A DNA stretch of 5,469 bases from Candidatus Parcubacteria bacterium (GTDB lineage: Bacteria > Patescibacteriota > Minisyncoccia > Phycocordibacterales > Phycocordibacteraceae): the NCBI GenBank assembly GCA_027310925.1, contig DAICZX010000060.1:1-5469 (forward strand), given 5' to 3'. The first letter of the stretch is position 1, and each line of letters begins with the position of its first letter. A program made the position numbers and the translations under genes. Positions 4,761 through 5,469 of this stretch are shown here, piece after piece. The notes below the pieces were generated by a model. The model did not search any database. It saw only the letters and a list, made by a program, of their open reading frames with translations, and was not told where the DNA came from.

Positions 4761-5326
4761 TGGCTACCGACCGACTTCGTATAAATAATGAGATCCGCGC
4801 ACAAGAATTGCGCGTTATTGGTGCGAATGGTGAAAATCTTGGAGTCCTCTCGTTTGCGGCGGCGTTTGCGGCGGCAAAAACAGCTGGACTTGACCTCATT
4901 GAGATTTCTCCCTCTATCGTCCCGCCCGTTGCGAAGATCATGGATTATGGTAAATTTGAGTACGAGCGGAGCAAGAAGGAAAAGGCGGCGAAAGCTAAGG
5001 TAAAGATATCAGAGACCAAGGAAATCCAGATTAAAGTGGGTACTGGTGATAATGATATGGCACTTAAGGCAAAAAAAGCGGCCGAATGGCTCGCCGAAGG
5101 CCACCGAGTGCGCGCTGAACTTTTTCTCAAAGGTCGCTATAAAGGTATGAGTGAGGAATTCTTAAAAGCCCGCCTTGAGAAGTTTCTCCTGCGCGTCCCC
5201 TATGCTTATAAGATGGCCGAACCTATCACGAAGAGCCCTAAAGGATTCGCTGGTGTTATAGAACGCGACCTTGCGACACAACAAAAACGAGAAAAAGAAT
5301 CGAAACAAAAAAATGAAAACCAATAA
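4718..5326 (+). CDS. infC: Translation initiation factor IF-3
   Basis: IF-3 binds the 30S subunit, keeps it apart from 50S and checks the initiator tRNA and start codon. From the ATG at 4718 the protein has 202 residues, longer than the usual 170-180. The N-domain runs from RINNEIRAQELRVIG (21-35) through LDLIEISPSIVPPVAKIMDYG (58-78, strongly IF-3-like) to a Lys/Ala-rich linker (85-97). The C-domain spans about 98-183. The tail (184-202) is Lys/Gln/Glu-rich. I chose 4718 because GAGAGG lies 5 nt upstream; the in-frame ATG at 4688 has GGAG directly adjoining it, which is too close. The first 18 residues (MCDSFFCAILPAPPVATD) are not conserved IF-3 sequence, so a later non-ATG start such as ATA at 4742 or GTG at 4760 is possible, although neither has a Shine-Dalgarno site. 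A T8 run lies in codons 4-7. The stop lies inside rpmI. Confidence 0.93.
   Translation: MCDSFFCAILPAPPVATDRLRINNEIRAQELRVIGANGENLGVLSFAAAFAAAKTAGLDLIEISPSIVPPVAKIMDYGKFEYERSKKEKAAKAKVKISETKEIQIKVGTGDNDMALKAKKAAEWLAEGHRVRAELFLKGRYKGMSEEFLKARLEKFLLRVPYAYKMAEPITKSPKGFAGVIERDLATQQKREKESKQKNENQ
4852..4875 (+). repeat. Perfect 12-bp tandem repeat within infC
   Basis: GTTTGCGGCGGC occurs twice in direct tandem and encodes FAAAFAAA (residues 46-53) in an N-domain helix of IF-3. Compared from memory with the E. coli IF-3 segment between LGIVS and GVDL, the length is the same, so the repeat has not inserted residues but replaced a charged helix surface with alanine. Confidence 0.7.
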
Positions 5327-5469
5327 ATCATATTCGAAACGAATTCGTGTCACACGCCGAGGAAAACTTGTGGTGCGCCGACCTGGACAGAATCATTTTA
5401 ATGCGAAGCAGAGCGGCTCCGAGCGTTCACAGAAACGCCGTTCCGTCACGATAAACTTGACTGCAAGAG
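5313..5469 (+). CDS. rpmI: 50S ribosomal protein L35 (bL35), C-terminus cut by window edge
   Basis: An ATG at 5313 opens a frame that stays open to the window end (52 full codons). The product is small and very basic: MKTNKSYSKRIRVTRRGKLV, then RRPGQNHFNAKQSG (residues 22-35). This is the L35 pattern, in which a K/R-rich start and a G-x-N/K-H-x-N-A-K-like core precede a basic tail; L35 sits in the large ribosomal subunit. The start lies inside the end of infC (14-nt overlap, different frame) and has only a purine-rich, A-dominated upstream region, so translation is probably coupled to infC. The infC-rpmI order is conserved in bacteria, and rplT (L20) is expected next. Most of the protein is visible, and only a short tail should be missing. 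Confidence 0.87.
   Translation, partial: MKTNKSYSKRIRVTRRGKLVVRRPGQNHFNAKQSGSERSQKRRSVTINLTAR

Overview
The window looks like bacterial chromosome, most likely from the Candidate Phyla Radiation (Patescibacteria, Parcubacteria-like). I infer this from the character of the proteins and their gaps, not from a marker search. The DNA glycosylases lack the usual iron-sulfur ligands. Ribosomal protein L35 and IF-3 have the divergent forms I associate with this group. Shine-Dalgarno sites are weak or missing at several genes. A TGA stop overlaps an ATG start in a coupled gene pair, so the standard bacterial code applies, not the UGA-glycine code of Gracilibacteria. I see no transposase, integrase, CRISPR array, phage gene, tRNA or rRNA.

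Layout. Positions 1-3214 carry a minus-strand gene series, transcribed from right to left. It runs: VKOR-family membrane oxidoreductase (2717-3214), exported repeat protein with a multi-pass C-terminal membrane domain (1544-2707), endonuclease III (888-1547), then, after a 159-nt gap, a MutY-like adenine glycosylase that leaves the window at position 1. The first three are tightly packed (a 9-nt gap, then a 4-nt ATGA overlap) and are probably one operon. A 77-nt divergent region (3218-3294) separates this series from a plus-strand DedA-family membrane protein (3295-3915). The DedA gene converges on a minus-strand NADPH-dependent FMN reductase-like flavoprotein (3969-4502). A second divergent region (4503-4717) precedes the plus-strand translation operon infC (IF-3, 4718-5326) and rpmI (L35, 5313 to the window end). 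rplT would be expected just beyond the window.

How the genes fit together. The minus-strand operon mixes an envelope part (VKOR disulfide-forming enzyme, exported repeat protein) with base-excision repair (Nth and, perhaps separately transcribed, MutY). Both glycosylases have lost cluster ligands: Nth keeps two of four cysteines, and the visible MutY has no cysteine at all. The infC-rpmI pair is the classic translation operon.

Most unusual non-coding signal. The infC leader holds overlapping, mutually exclusive inverted repeats, one of which would bury the infC ribosome-binding site. A perfect terminator-like hairpin with a U-tract faces the other way, between a TATAAT box and the flavoprotein gene, and could be an attenuator or the end of a very short RNA. 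Both are read by eye and not tested by folding. I see no convincing new multi-gene defence or mobile system here.
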